NCBI RefSeq assembly: GCF_015234305.1
Contig: NZ_JADGMI010000001.1
Span: 124,001-188,000, forward strand
Reading direction: 5' to 3'
DNA length: 64,000 bases
Origin: Superficieibacter sp. 1612_C1
GTDB taxonomy: Bacteria > Pseudomonadota > Gammaproteobacteria > Enterobacterales > Enterobacteriaceae
The position numbers and the translations under genes are program-made. This document shows, piece by piece, positions 10,383 to 19,627 of the stretch. The notes beneath the pieces were generated by a model that was not told where the DNA came from, searched no databases, and saw nothing but the letters and a program-made list of their open reading frames with translations. Within the stretch, counting starts at the first letter, position 1; each line of letters begins with the position of its first letter.

Positions 10383-11256
10383 ATTCACTCTCCTTTCGTT
10401 TCACCTGTTCAAACAGGCGGGTATTTTCCGGAACGGCGATCCCATGCGCGCGGGCGCGCTTAAGCAGGTAGCCGGTAATATAGTCAATCTCGGTATGACG
10501 CTGGCTGCGGATATCCTGCAACATGGAGGAGATATTGTCCGCCGTGCTATCAATAACCTGATAAACATAGTAAAGCAGATTTTCCAGCGAGGTATGGAAT
10601 CCTTCGCGTTCCATCACTGCCGCTATCTCCTGGCACAGAGATTCAATTAATTCTGAATGACCACGCAACTCGCCGTTGCGGCAGTTCCACAGCGCAGTAA
10701 TCGGGTTGATGACGCAATTAACCGCCAGTTTCCCCCAGAGGGCTGAATGGATATTGTTGTGCCAGGCGACGTCGGGGAGGACCTTTTGCAGGATATCTGC
10801 CAGCGTGCTGTAATCCTTCGGGTAGCTGCGAGCCGGGCCAATATGGGTGATCCCACTCGCCACGTGAACAATCACGTTGCCATCATGCCGCGCCGCGTGG
10901 GTGGTCGCGGAGACTAACAGCGGCTGTTTCAGGTTATGCAGCTCATCTACGGCACCCATCCCATTATGGATGAGCAGAATAGGGGACGTTTCAGGGAGGA
11001 TCGCTGCCAGCGCTCGCACGGCGTCAGAAACTTGCCAGGCTTTAAGCGTGACCAGCAGTAAATCGCTCTGCGCCAGAAAGTCGGGATCGTTGGCTATCAG
11101 GGATTTGTTAAAGATCGAGCCATCCAGCTCAACCAGATTAACGCTGCAATACGGTTGCGGCACCCGTAGCCAGCCCTGTACATCATGCCCGCGTTTATGC
11201 AGCGCGGTTAGCCATAATTGTCCCAGTGCACCGCATCCGAGTACGGTAATTTTCAT
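10345..11256 (-). CDS. panE: 2-dehydropantoate 2-reductase
   Basis: The 303-residue NADPH enzyme reduces ketopantoate to pantoate in pantothenate and coenzyme A synthesis. It begins with a Rossmann dinucleotide loop [15 protein letters not shown], and the catalytic lysine motif is in [17 protein letters not shown] near residue 176, with a conserved glutamate and serine in the C-terminal helical domain. It shares its 3' end with yajL and is divergent from yajQ over 124 bp. Confidence 0.97.
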   Translation of the reverse strand: MKITVLGCGALGQLWLTALHKRGHDVQGWLRVPQPYCSVNLVELDGSIFNKSLIANDPDFLAQSDLLLVTLKAWQVSDAVRALAAILPETSPILLIHNGMGAVDELHNLKQPLLVSATTHAARHDGNVIVHVASGITHIGPARSYPKDYSTLADILQKVLPDVAWHNNIHSALWGKLAVNCVINPITALWNCRNGELRGHSELIESLCQEIAAVMEREGFHTSLENLLYYVYQVIDSTADNISSMLQDIRSQRHTEIDYITGYLLKRARAHGIAVPENTRLFEQVKRKESEYERSSTDMPRPW

Positions 11257-11380
11257 TCATCCTCCTCACCTGCAATACGTCCAGTATAGCGTTTTCAGCT
11301 ATGCTTCTGGACAGAACAAGTTGAGTTATGCCGTGTGGCGGGTATTATGCATCGCAAAAGAAACGAAGGGAGAGGAAAAG

Positions 11381-11872
11381 ATGCCATCTTTCGATATTGT
11401 CTCTGAAGTTGATCTTCAGGAAGCACGTAACGCGGTAGATAACGCCAGCCGCGAAGTTGAGTCACGCTTTGATTTTCGCAACGTTGAAGCCACATTTGAG
11501 CTGAACGATGCAAATAAGACAATCAAGGTACTGAGCGAATCTGATTTCCAGGTTAATCAGCTTCTGGATATTTTGCGCGCCAAGCTGCTCAAACGCGGCA
11601 TTGAAGGGACGTCGCTGGACGTGCCGGAAACGTTCGTTCACAGCGGCAAAACCTGGTTCGTTGAAGCGAAGCTGAAGCAGGGCATTGAAAGCGCGATTCA
11701 GAAGAAAATCGTCAAGCTGATTAAAGACAGCAAGCTGAAAGTGCAGGCGCAGATCCAGGGCGAAGAGATCCGCATTACCGGAAAATCCCGCGACGATTTG
11801 CAGTCGGTGATGGCGCTGGTGCGCGGCGGCGATCTGGGGCAGCCGTTCCAGTTTAAGAATTTCCGCGATTAA
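11381..11872 (+). CDS. yajQ: Nucleotide-binding protein YajQ
   Basis: The 163-residue UPF0234/YajQ-family protein has two RNA-binding-like domains; relatives bind cyclic di-GMP or nucleotides, and the exact role in enterics is unsettled. The conserved N-terminus [20 protein letters not shown] and the C-terminal FKNFRD match the family at full length. The frame is open far upstream, but the ATG at 11381 follows a good GGGAGAGG ribosome site. It is transcribed alone, divergent from panE. Confidence 0.95.
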   Translation: MPSFDIVSEVDLQEARNAVDNASREVESRFDFRNVEATFELNDANKTIKVLSESDFQVNQLLDILRAKLLKRGIEGTSLDVPETFVHSGKTWFVEAKLKQGIESAIQKKIVKLIKDSKLKVQAQIQGEEIRITGKSRDDLQSVMALVRGGDLGQPFQFKNFRD

Positions 11873-11878
11873 TGCTGT

Positions 11879-11911
11879 CGTCAGGGCGCGTAATATCGCC
11901 CTGACGTTTTT
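11879..11911 (+). terminator. Intrinsic terminator of yajQ
   Basis: A perfect 10-bp stem, CGTCAGGGCG-N8-CGCCCTGACG, is followed by TTTTT between the convergent yajQ and yajR. Confidence 0.88.
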
Positions 11912-13274
11912 ATACCGGTTTTATTGCCATTTCAATCTCAAAGCGGTTCGTCACTTTGCTGTCGATTTTGACGTACGCTGAATGTTCCTCTTTCACGACC
12001 AGCACTTCGCTAACGCCCTCTTTCGCCAGCAAACGTTCCTTCAACGCTTCGTCAGCCGCAACCTCCGGCGGAATTTCCACCCGCAGGCTACTAACATACG
12101 GCGGTTCTTTCATGGTGCTGGCGACCAGCAGCCAGAGCGTCGCCAGTAACGCGCCGGCGAGAAACACGGTCTGCGAGTCAAAAAGACCATCAACCCAGCC
12201 GCCCAGCGAGCCGCCAATCGCCACGCCGATAAACTGGCTGGTGGAGTAGACGCCCATCGCCGTGCCTTTATAGCCCGCCGGAGACTCTTTGCTGATCAGC
12301 GACGGCAGCAGCGCTTCCATCAGATTAAACGCCAGAAAGAACAACTGAACGCCAGCGATCAGTTCCCAGAAGTGCGGGCCTGCGCCCCACAGCACAATTT
12401 CGGCAATCAGCAGGATCGCGACGCACACCAGGAATACCCGCTTCATCCGCCGTTTTACTTCGGCATAAATAATAAACGGCACCACGGACACGAACGAGAT
12501 CAGCATGGTGACCAGGTAAACCTTCCAGTGTTCCGCCGCCGGGAAACCCGCTTCCTCCATCTGGCCGGGGAGGGCGACAAAGGTCGACATCAGCAGAATA
12601 TGCAGGCACATAATGCCGAAATTAAGCTTCAACAGTCCCGGCTCCATCAGCACTTTGCTAAAGCAGCCCTTTACCATCCCGGACTCGCGGTTCAGCACGT
12701 GACTGGTGCTATTGGGCACCACCCATAGCGTCAGGGCAATACCGACCGAGGCGAGGATGGCAATCATCCAGAACAGCGCGTTCAGCCCGAGCTTATGGGT
12801 GATCACCGGTCCCAGAACCATCGCAATCGCAAAGGTGATGCCAAAGCTGACGCCAATAAACGCCATCGCTTTGGTACGGTTTTGCTCACGGGTTAAATCG
12901 GAAAGCAGCGCCATCACCGCCGCGGCAATCGCGCCAGATCCCTGGAGCGCGCGCCCAAGAATAATGCCCCAGATGGAACTGGAGAGCGCGGCAATAATAC
13001 TGCCGATGATAAAAATCGCCAGCCCGCCAACGATCAGCGGTTTACGGCCGATACGGTCGGAGAGCAAACCAAAAGGGATCTGGAAGACGGCCTGCGCCAG
13101 CCCGTAGATGCCAATCGCCAGGCCGATCAGCGCCTCGCTTGCGCCCTGGAGAGCCATGCCATAAGTGGTCAGAACCGGCAGGACCATAAACATGCCGAGC
13201 ATACGCAAAGAAAATACGGTCCCTAAACCCCAGGTGGCGCGCAATTCGCCTGGCGTCATTTTATAATCGTTCAT
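11910..13274 (-). CDS. yajR: MFS transporter YajR
   Basis: The 454-residue inner-membrane protein has twelve predicted transmembrane helices of the major facilitator superfamily and the drug-efflux style motif GLLSDRIGRKPLI in the loop between helices 2 and 3. A soluble C-terminal YAM domain (about residues 390-454, ending in VTNRFEIEMAIKPV) is characteristic of YajR. The substrate is unknown. The start MNDYKM at 13274 matches E. coli; a longer frame begins at 13301. In E. coli cyoE lies immediately upstream; here a 6.6-kb island intervenes. Confidence 0.95.
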   Translation of the reverse strand: MNDYKMTPGELRATWGLGTVFSLRMLGMFMVLPVLTTYGMALQGASEALIGLAIGIYGLAQAVFQIPFGLLSDRIGRKPLIVGGLAIFIIGSIIAALSSSIWGIILGRALQGSGAIAAAVMALLSDLTREQNRTKAMAFIGVSFGITFAIAMVLGPVITHKLGLNALFWMIAILASVGIALTLWVVPNSTSHVLNRESGMVKGCFSKVLMEPGLLKLNFGIMCLHILLMSTFVALPGQMEEAGFPAAEHWKVYLVTMLISFVSVVPFIIYAEVKRRMKRVFLVCVAILLIAEIVLWGAGPHFWELIAGVQLFFLAFNLMEALLPSLISKESPAGYKGTAMGVYSTSQFIGVAIGGSLGGWVDGLFDSQTVFLAGALLATLWLLVASTMKEPPYVSSLRVEIPPEVAADEALKERLLAKEGVSEVLVVKEEHSAYVKIDSKVTNRFEIEMAIKPV

Positions 13275-13410
13275 TACTACCTCGACGTGAAAATCGAACA
13301 TAGTGTAGTGCGGCGAGGGGCAAGGGTAAACAAAGGGTTATTTAACAAATATTACATGGTGAAAACATTGTTCTAAAAATGAAAAAGGGGCCGCAAAACG
13401 ATTCTGATAA

Positions 13411-13490
13411 CCAGACGTAAGCCAGCGGACCATATGAATTCAGCTTCCTCAAATCCACGGATATCATCACGTCAGCACGATAACGAAACG
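13411..13490 (-). pseudogene. Decayed copy of the cyoE 3' end
   Basis: These 80 bases align with about 75% identity (my manual count, one gap) to 20092-20171, the 3' end of cyoE, in the same orientation. The first 16 bases (CCAGACGTAAGCCAGC) are identical. Read on the minus strand it encodes VMISVDLRKLNSYGPLAYVW, against [21 protein letters not shown] in the intact gene; the stop codon is lost. It marks where cyoE once ended next to yajR, or a duplication formed when the island arrived. Confidence 0.8.
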
Positions 13491-13601
13491 TTATACGCTT
13501 AGACTTTATCCTCTCCGTTATAGCCGTCGCGCTCCTTTTTTCACTTCCAATATCCTTATATAAATTTTTTAACTTATTTATCAGCAGGTTAAAACAAAAA
13601 T

Positions 13602-13617
13602 AATGATGGTTATCACA
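13602..13617 (+). promoter_or_regulatory. Candidate CRP site upstream of the GH172 gene
   Basis: AATGATGGTTATCACA matches three of five bases in the left and all five in the right half of TGTGA-N6-TCACA. Its centre is 62 bp upstream of the centre of the palindromic operator, nearly the same spacing as at the fucI-like promoter. The match is partial, so support comes mainly from the shared layout. Confidence 0.45.
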
Positions 13618-13662
13618 TTATTTAATCAACTCTGTTGTCATGGTTTTTCCTGCGCATTACTT

Positions 13663-13680
13663 TGCTAACTCGAGTTAGCA
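13663..13680. promoter_or_regulatory. Palindromic operator O1 of the island LacI-type regulator
   Basis: TGCTAACTCGAGTTAGCA is a perfect 18-bp palindrome with a central CG, the usual form of LacI-family operators. Its 16-bp core recurs exactly at 17776-17791. It lies about 100 bp upstream of the GH172 start, so binding would repress the glycosidase-transporter operon. The rest of the 13275-13775 gap is AT-rich and holds only the cyoE remnant and the CRP-like site. Confidence 0.8.
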
Positions 13681-13775
13681 TTAGGGCAAAGCAGTATCGC
13701 AACGTTAACTTGAGCAGACTTTAACTACAGAGGTAGTACGTTACGTTTATCCGCCAGTGAAGGGAGGCGATGGAG

Positions 13776-15113
13776 ATGTCAGTAGAAAAAATTGGCTTTA
13801 TGCAGGATTTATGCCGCGTGAAAAATGCATCCAGCGGTCGGGTGTCAAGCTGGGACCAAAGCGGGCGCAATCAGGATTACTGGATGATACCGGCAGGTGA
13901 AACCGTCAGATTGGCGGATATCAGCGGGAGCGGGTGTATAACGCATATTTGGATGACCCAGTTTTGCCGGAAGATTATCGGTCCAGGGTTGATCGACCCG
14001 ACGCTGGGGCAATACGTTGCGCCGATCAATGAAATCAATAATGCGCTGGGCGTCAGTTGGGAAGAACATGACGAAGCGTATTACCGTAAGGTGCTGCTGA
14101 AATTTTACTGGGATAACCAGCCTCAGCCCTCCGTTATTGTTCCGCTGGGGGATTTTTTCTGCATTGGGCATTCCATCCCGGGCAGCTTTACTTCACTGCC
14201 TTTTATGGTTTCTTGTCGTCCTGAAGAAAATTATAAGCCGGGCGCTACCGCCGCCTGTAATTGTTATCTGCCGATGCCGTTTAATGAGCGGGCGATTATT
14301 GAAGTAGAGAATCAGAACGATATTCCCTACGGACAATATTTCAACATTGATTTTGAATTTTATCCAGAAAAGCACGCTGCTGATATTGCGTATTTTCATG
14401 CATGGTGGAAACGCGAAAACCCCTGCAAAGGCTGGGCACCAGAGCTACAGGTTAACAGTCCGGAAGTCAATATCGCTAATGAAACTGGCGACGATAACTA
14501 TATCCTTCTCGATATTGCCGGCGAGGGGCATTATATCGGCTGCAATCTCTCCGTTCGCCATCGCCAGTCGACATGGTGGGGAGAAGGGGATGAGATGATT
14601 TTTATTGATGATGATCCCGCCTGGCCGCCGACTATCCACGGTACAGGTACGGAGGACTATTTTAACCATGCGTGGGGAATGCAGGACTGTTCTGCGCCAT
14701 TTATAGGTTCCTCTCTGCATGATTCACACGTGCCGGGGTTCCAGACCAGCTATCGTTTCCACATTACCGATCCGGTACATTTCAAAAAGCGAATTCGGGT
14801 GACGATGGAGCATGGTCACGCTAACCACCTGGCGGATGACTGGGCTTCAACCGTTTACTGGTATCAGAAGCTGCCTTCGCCATCGTTGACGATGCAGCCG
14901 GTTGAGGAGCGCATTCCGGCCAGACCCGGCGAGCCTTTTGCACCGCTGGAGGAGGTTGCGTTAAGCCCGGAAATGCTCAGGAGTAAAGAAAATGCCCGGC
15001 AACGACTGATGACGTGGCAGGAAAAAAGGCAGGCCGAGGTTGATAGAAAAATCGCTGCAACCTGGGTGAAAACGCAAAAAAATAAAGTGGTCAGCCCTTT
15101 TAGCCATAAATAA
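13776..15113 (+). CDS. GH172-family (DUF2961) glycoside hydrolase
   Basis: The protein is about 445 residues and belongs to the DUF2961 family, now GH172. Characterised members are retaining alpha-D-fructofuranosidases/difructose anhydride synthases and exo-alpha-D-arabinofuranosidases. The family signature GTGTEDYF is present. Counting from the upstream ATG at 13770, Glu295 (GTE) and Glu275 (GDE) match the spacing expected of the two catalytic glutamates. I chose the ATG at 13776 because the AGGGAGG ribosome site is 8 bases away; the ATG at 13770 is only 2 bases from it. There is no signal peptide, so the substrate must be imported, which fits the symporter 86 bp downstream. The specific substrate is not shown by sequence. 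Confidence 0.88.
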   Translation: MSVEKIGFMQDLCRVKNASSGRVSSWDQSGRNQDYWMIPAGETVRLADISGSGCITHIWMTQFCRKIIGPGLIDPTLGQYVAPINEINNALGVSWEEHDEAYYRKVLLKFYWDNQPQPSVIVPLGDFFCIGHSIPGSFTSLPFMVSCRPEENYKPGATAACNCYLPMPFNERAIIEVENQNDIPYGQYFNIDFEFYPEKHAADIAYFHAWWKRENPCKGWAPELQVNSPEVNIANETGDDNYILLDIAGEGHYIGCNLSVRHRQSTWWGEGDEMIFIDDDPAWPPTIHGTGTEDYFNHAWGMQDCSAPFIGSSLHDSHVPGFQTSYRFHITDPVHFKKRIRVTMEHGHANHLADDWASTVYWYQKLPSPSLTMQPVEERIPARPGEPFAPLEEVALSPEMLRSKENARQRLMTWQEKRQAEVDRKIAATWVKTQKNKVVSPFSHK

Positions 15114-15120
15114 ATATTAA

Positions 15121-15164
15121 GGCATACGCATTACTTTTTATATTTGCTGACGGATGCGTATGCC
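15121..15164. repeat. 11-bp inverted repeat between GH172 gene and symporter
   Basis: GGCATACGCAT at 15121-15131 is the exact reverse complement of ATGCGTATGCC at 15154-15164, with a 22-base AT-rich loop. There is no U tract. It could stabilise or process the intercistronic mRNA and so set unequal expression of the two genes. Confidence 0.65.
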
Positions 15165-15199
15165 TGTTATTACCTTGTCCGGATTACGGGAATAATATT

Positions 15200-16564
15200 A
15201 TGAGCTCACGTTTATCGGTTCTCGAAAAGAGCGCCTATGGCGCAGGGGATATGGCGCTGACCATATCTATTATTTCAGCTTCTATTTTAATTTATGCCTT
15301 TCTTGTTCAGGTGGTGGGTTTAACGCCTGTTGATGCAGGCTGGATTTTAATGATCGTCAGAACCATCGATGCGGTGTCCGATCCATTAATGGGGATATTG
15401 ACCAGTAAATTTCGTACCCGGCTGGGACGTTACCGGCATTGGTTAATTATCGGCGCATTACCTTTCGGCGTTTCGCTCTGGTTATTGTTCACGACCTTCG
15501 GTCAAACCTATGGCGAGAAAATGGCGTGGTCTACCGGCGTTTATATTTTTAATAGCCTTTCATTTACCGTGCTGGCCATTCCCTATATTTCATTAATTGG
15601 TGTAATAACCTCCGATCCGCAGGAACGCCTGAATGCCAATGCGTTTCGCTTTCCGATGGCAAAAGTCGCCACGCTGATTGTCTCGACATTTGTTCCGTGG
15701 TGGGTCACTCAGGGGAGCGATCCTCGCAGTAATTACGCGATGGCATTTGCCGTCGTCGGCGCAGTCAGCGTGGCGATTATGCTGTTCTGCGCCTTCAACG
15801 TAAAAGAGCGCGTCATGAAGACCCAGGCAGCCGAACCTCTGGCGCGCCAAATCAAAGGCCTGGTCAGGAACGATCAGTGGCAGGTTATCAGCCTGGCGAT
15901 GATCGTGTTGTTTATTGGTTTTCTGGTCAACGGCAGCGTTGCTATTTTGTATGGAAAAGAATTTGCGGGTGCCAGCGATGGGTTTGGCATCGCGCTATTT
16001 ATGAGTATGGGATCGATAGGCGGCATTCTGGGTCCGTTGGTTTCCACCTGGCTTACCCGCTTTTACTGTAAAGTAAAAGTCTTTCGTTATTCCATGTATG
16101 CGTCAGCGTTGATGTCCGTTCTGGCATGGTGGATGGTAGGCAAAGGCGATATTTATGGCGCGACGATTTTTTATTTGCTGTGCTCGATCGTATCGCAAAT
16201 CAATACGCCCATTCTCTGGTCTTCTATTACCGAAGCGTCTGATTACGGATTATGTAAAACCGGGATTGATGCGTCCGGGCTGGCAATTGGCATGATTTCG
16301 TTTTGTCAGAAATTGGGTATGGGGATCGCAGGACCCATTACCGGATACCTTCTGGCGTGGGTTGGCTATACGTCGCTGGGCGCACAGAGCGTGGAAGCGG
16401 TGGCCGGATTGTCCTGGATTATGCTCCTGGTACCCGCGTGTTTCTATCTCCTGACCGGATTCATTATGCGTTATTACTTTATTAATAATACCTATTACTC
16501 ACAGATGATGAGCTCAGGCGTATTGCAGGAAATTGACGGGCCATTAAAGCCTGAGGCGGAATAA
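15200..16564 (+). CDS. GPH-family sugar:cation symporter
   Basis: The 454-residue inner-membrane protein has about twelve hydrophobic segments and belongs to the glycoside-pentoside-hexuronide symporter family (MelB, XylP, GusB relatives). In TIDAVSDPLMGILTSKFRTR, Asp57 and Asp61 correspond to the cation-site aspartates of MelB, and the FRTRLGRYRHWLI loop is typical. It lies downstream of the GH172 gene on the same strand and probably imports that enzyme's glycoside substrate with H+ or Na+. The substrate is inferred from context only. The ATG at 15200 is the first in frame. Confidence 0.9.
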   Translation: MSSRLSVLEKSAYGAGDMALTISIISASILIYAFLVQVVGLTPVDAGWILMIVRTIDAVSDPLMGILTSKFRTRLGRYRHWLIIGALPFGVSLWLLFTTFGQTYGEKMAWSTGVYIFNSLSFTVLAIPYISLIGVITSDPQERLNANAFRFPMAKVATLIVSTFVPWWVTQGSDPRSNYAMAFAVVGAVSVAIMLFCAFNVKERVMKTQAAEPLARQIKGLVRNDQWQVISLAMIVLFIGFLVNGSVAILYGKEFAGASDGFGIALFMSMGSIGGILGPLVSTWLTRFYCKVKVFRYSMYASALMSVLAWWMVGKGDIYGATIFYLLCSIVSQINTPILWSSITEASDYGLCKTGIDASGLAIGMISFCQKLGMGIAGPITGYLLAWVGYTSLGAQSVEAVAGLSWIMLLVPACFYLLTGFIMRYYFINNTYYSQMMSSGVLQEIDGPLKPEAE

Positions 16565-16577
16565 GCCACGACAAAAA

Positions 16578-16605
16578 CCTGCGTGGTAACAGAATGCTAC
16601 GCAGG
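16578..16605 (-). terminator. Terminator between symporter and LacI-type regulator
   Basis: CCTGCGT and ACGCAGG form an imperfect stem extended by an inner GTA/TAC pairing. On the minus strand the stem is followed by TTTTTGT, so it best serves the regulator gene; it may also stop symporter transcripts. Confidence 0.7.
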
Positions 16606-16610
16606 GAGCG

Positions 16611-17609
16611 TTAATCGTTTTTTTTGCGGCTAATGAGCTTCATCTGTACTTTTATGGTTTCATTGACCGGATTATCATCAAGCGCTTTTCGCATAAGTTC
16701 AAACGCCTTTTCTGCCCAGCTATCTTCATCCTGTTGCATTGACCAGACGTTATTCCCCAGGAAACCCAACATAGGGTGCTCATCGAAAGTGCCAATATTA
16801 ATATCGGCTGGAATGAAGCCAAAACGTTCGCGTAACGCGTCTATTGCCCCTTCAAGTACCGGCAGGGAGGAGGCAATAAACGCATCAGGTTTTCCATGAG
16901 CATCAAGCAGCTGGTTCATCATCTGGTAACCCCCTTCGTGGGAATTACCTGAGCCGGTCATGACCCAGCTTTCCGCAGGTAAGCCGCGTTCCACTAGCGC
17001 TTTTTGATAACCCGCTATGCGTTCACGAATGCTGGGTAGCTGTGGATCGCCCACCAGTAACCAGATTGGCAGTTTACCTGCATCGAGTACGCTGTTGGCG
17101 AGCGTTTCTCCCCCGGCAAAATTATCGCTCTCAACCAGCGGCGTCGTGGCAAAGGTGAAGTCCCTGTCCAGAAGAACCAGCGGCTTTTTGACCAGCCGTA
17201 AATGGTGCTGCTGGTTTTCCAGCGTGGCGGGCACGATGAACAGCCCGTCGACATTGCGCGCGATGAGGGATTTGACCAGTTTATTTTCATAATCAACGTC
17301 ATCGTAGGTACAGGTGATCATTAACTGATAACCCGAGCGGCGGCAGCGAAGCTCCAGCTTTTCAGCGAGCGTCGCGAAAAATACGTTTGAAATATTAGGA
17401 ACAATTAACCCTAACGTATCCGTTTTGTTCAGTTTAAGGCTGCGTGCAGAGTGATTGAGAACATAACCATAACGCTCAACGTGCGCGTGTATTCTGTTTT
17501 GTGTTTTGGCGCTAATTCGGTATTGCTCCGCTTTACCGTTTAGCACCAGCCGCACGGTGGTGACGGATAAGCTCAAATCGTTCGCAATCTGTTCAACTGT
17601 TTTGGCCAT
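16611..17609 (-). CDS. LacI-family transcriptional regulator of the island
   Basis: The 332-residue protein has an N-terminal helix-turn-helix (VEQIANDLSLSVTTVRLVLN, residues 5-24) and hinge, then a periplasmic-binding-like sugar sensor domain (LGLIVPNISNVFFATLAEKL onward). The NGKAEQYRIS segment resembles the Cra/ScrR branch, which often binds fructose-type ligands. The gene is divergent from the isomerase gene with an operator-bearing 221-bp gap, and convergent with the symporter. The two identical palindromes in the island are its likely operators. The inducer is unknown. Confidence 0.9.
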   Translation of the reverse strand: MAKTVEQIANDLSLSVTTVRLVLNGKAEQYRISAKTQNRIHAHVERYGYVLNHSARSLKLNKTDTLGLIVPNISNVFFATLAEKLELRCRRSGYQLMITCTYDDVDYENKLVKSLIARNVDGLFIVPATLENQQHHLRLVKKPLVLLDRDFTFATTPLVESDNFAGGETLANSVLDAGKLPIWLLVGDPQLPSIRERIAGYQKALVERGLPAESWVMTGSGNSHEGGYQMMNQLLDAHGKPDAFIASSLPVLEGAIDALRERFGFIPADINIGTFDEHPMLGFLGNNVWSMQQDEDSWAEKAFELMRKALDDNPVNETIKVQMKLISRKKND

Positions 17610-17715
17610 CTCTGCCTGTCTCTATCTCATTCATTACTGTGAATATTTCACCCTTATCCGGTCAGTATACCCCTTATCTGTTCATATCGCGTTCTCTCCC
17701 TGTCAGTTATTGAGA

Positions 17716-17731
17716 TGTGATGCCGTTCACA
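17716..17731 (+). promoter_or_regulatory. CRP (cAMP receptor protein) site upstream of isomerase gene
   Basis: TGTGATGCCGTTCACA is an exact match to TGTGA-N6-TCACA. It lies 45 bases upstream of the operator at 17776 and about 115 bases before the isomerase start, suggesting catabolite control of the divergent promoters. Confidence 0.8.
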
Positions 17732-17775
17732 AGTTGCAGTGAAATTGATTGTTTTTAGCGTAGTGGAATTCATAT

Positions 17776-17791
17776 GCTAACTCGAGTTAGC
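17776..17791. promoter_or_regulatory. Palindromic operator O2 of the island LacI-type regulator
   Basis: GCTAACTCGAGTTAGC is identical to the core of the operator at 13663-13680. It lies 40 bases upstream of the isomerase start, near the expected core promoter, and about 165 bases from the regulator start, so it may also allow autoregulation. Confidence 0.82.
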
Positions 17792-17830
17792 TAAGGTTTT
17801 TATTTATCTATCTGAAAGTAAGGAGCGATT

Positions 17831-19612
17831 ATGGCGGGTAAAACGATATTGCCGCGTGTCGGCATCCGTCCGGTGATTGATGGACGGCGGATGGGAATAC
17901 GCGAATCTCTTGAAGATCAGACGATGGCAATGGCCCAGGCCGCGGTCAGTCTGATCACGCAGAAATTACGTCATGCCTGCGGAAGGGCGATTGAGTGTGT
18001 GGTTGCCGATACGTGCATTGCCGGGCTGGCGGAGGCCGCTGCCTGCGAAGAAAAGTTTGCGGCGCACAATGTTGGTTTAACGCTGACGGTAACGCCCTGC
18101 TGGTGCTATGGCAGCGAGACGATTGATATGGAGCCGCAGCGTCCGAAAGCGATTTGGGGCTTTAATGGTACAGAGCGGCCGGGAGCGGTGTATCTGGCGG
18201 CGGCGCTTGCCGCGCATAATCAAAAAGGGCTGCCAGCGTTTGCTATCTATAGTCAGGACGTCCAGGATGCGGGGGATACCGCTATTCCGGCGGACGTTGA
18301 AGAAAAGATCCTGCGTTTTGTCCGCGCCGGATTAACCGTCGCCGCTCTGAAGGGGAAAAGCTATCTTTCGTTAGGCGGCGTGTCGATGGGGATCGCAGGT
18401 TCCATTGTCGATCATGCTTTTTTTGAATCCTGGCTGGGAATGAAAGTCCAGGCTGTCGATATGACCGAATTACGCCGCCGCATCGACCATCATATTTATG
18501 ATGAAGAAGAGGCCGAACTGGCGCTGAACTGGGCGCAACGACGTTTTCATTTTGGTGAAGATAAAAACACGCCAGCCCTGCGTCTTAGCGCGGAGCAAAA
18601 CCAGCATGTACTGCGTGAAAGTTTGCTCATTGCGATATGCATTCGCGACATGATGCAGGGTAATGCCAGACTTGCCGACCTCGGCAGAGAGGAGGAGGCG
18701 CTGGGGTATAACGCCATCGCCGCGGGGTTTCAGGGGCAGCGTCACTGGAGCGATCAGTATCCCAACGCGGATATGGCAGAAGCGCTGCTGAACAGCTCTT
18801 TCGACTGGAACGGCGTACGGCAGCCAGCGATTGTGGCGACGGAAAACGACAGTCTCAACGGCGTCGCGATGCTGTTTGGGCATTTGCTGACGGGAACCGC
18901 GCAAATCTTCGCGGACGTCAGAACCTACTGGTCCCCGGCGGCCGTTGAACGCGTAACCGGGCATCAGCTTAGCGGCCGGGCTTCCCATGGCATCATTCAT
19001 TTAATTAACTCTGGTTCGGCGGCGCTGGATGGCACCGGTCAGCAAATGGATACGTCCGGCCATCCGACGTTAAAACCGCACTGGCAGGTGACGCCGCAGG
19101 AAGCCGATGCCTGTCTTGACGCGACGACCTGGTATCCCGCTATGCGCGAGTATTTTCGCGGCGGCGGCTACTCTTCCAGTTTTCTGAGCCGCGGCGGCAT
19201 TCCCTTTACCATGACGCGAATTAACTTAATCGCGGGCCCTGGTCCCGTTTTGCAAATTGCCGAAGGCTGGAGCGTGGAACTGCCGCAGGGGGTTCATCAC
19301 ATCCTTAATCAGCGTACCGATCCGAGCTGGCCAACTACCTGGTTTGCGCCGAGGCTAACAGGGCAGGGGGCTTTCCGCGATGTGTACACGATGATGGCGA
19401 ACTGGGGCGCTAATCATGGGGTATTAACCGCCGGCCACGTCGGCGCGGATTTCATCACTCTGGCATCAATGCTGCGTATTCCGGTCTGCATGCATAATCT
19501 GCAAAATAAAGATATCTGGCGTCCTTCCGCCTGGGCGGCACATGGCATGGACGTTGAAGGTCAGGATTATCGGGCCTGTCAGAATTACGGGCCGCTGTAC
19601 AAGCGTTACTAA
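17831..19612 (+). CDS. L-fucose/D-arabinose isomerase (FucI family)
   Basis: The 593-residue aldose-ketose isomerase closely resembles E. coli FucI over its whole length, starting at [20 protein letters not shown]. Manganese ligands are conserved as Glu338 (ATEND), Asp362 (FADVRTYW) and His529 ([13 protein letters not shown]). FucI enzymes convert L-fucose to L-fuculose and D-arabinose to D-ribulose. It is followed after 15 bases by a FucU mutarotase gene. There is no fuculokinase, aldolase or fucose permease nearby, so D-arabinose is as likely a substrate as L-fucose. A standard AAGGAG ribosome site precedes the ATG. Confidence 0.94.
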   Translation: MAGKTILPRVGIRPVIDGRRMGIRESLEDQTMAMAQAAVSLITQKLRHACGRAIECVVADTCIAGLAEAAACEEKFAAHNVGLTLTVTPCWCYGSETIDMEPQRPKAIWGFNGTERPGAVYLAAALAAHNQKGLPAFAIYSQDVQDAGDTAIPADVEEKILRFVRAGLTVAALKGKSYLSLGGVSMGIAGSIVDHAFFESWLGMKVQAVDMTELRRRIDHHIYDEEEAELALNWAQRRFHFGEDKNTPALRLSAEQNQHVLRESLLIAICIRDMMQGNARLADLGREEEALGYNAIAAGFQGQRHWSDQYPNADMAEALLNSSFDWNGVRQPAIVATENDSLNGVAMLFGHLLTGTAQIFADVRTYWSPAAVERVTGHQLSGRASHGIIHLINSGSAALDGTGQQMDTSGHPTLKPHWQVTPQEADACLDATTWYPAMREYFRGGGYSSSFLSRGGIPFTMTRINLIAGPGPVLQIAEGWSVELPQGVHHILNQRTDPSWPTTWFAPRLTGQGAFRDVYTMMANWGANHGVLTAGHVGADFITLASMLRIPVCMHNLQNKDIWRPSAWAAHGMDVEGQDYRACQNYGPLYKRY

Positions 19613-19627
19613 ACAGGGAGTCCCGGC

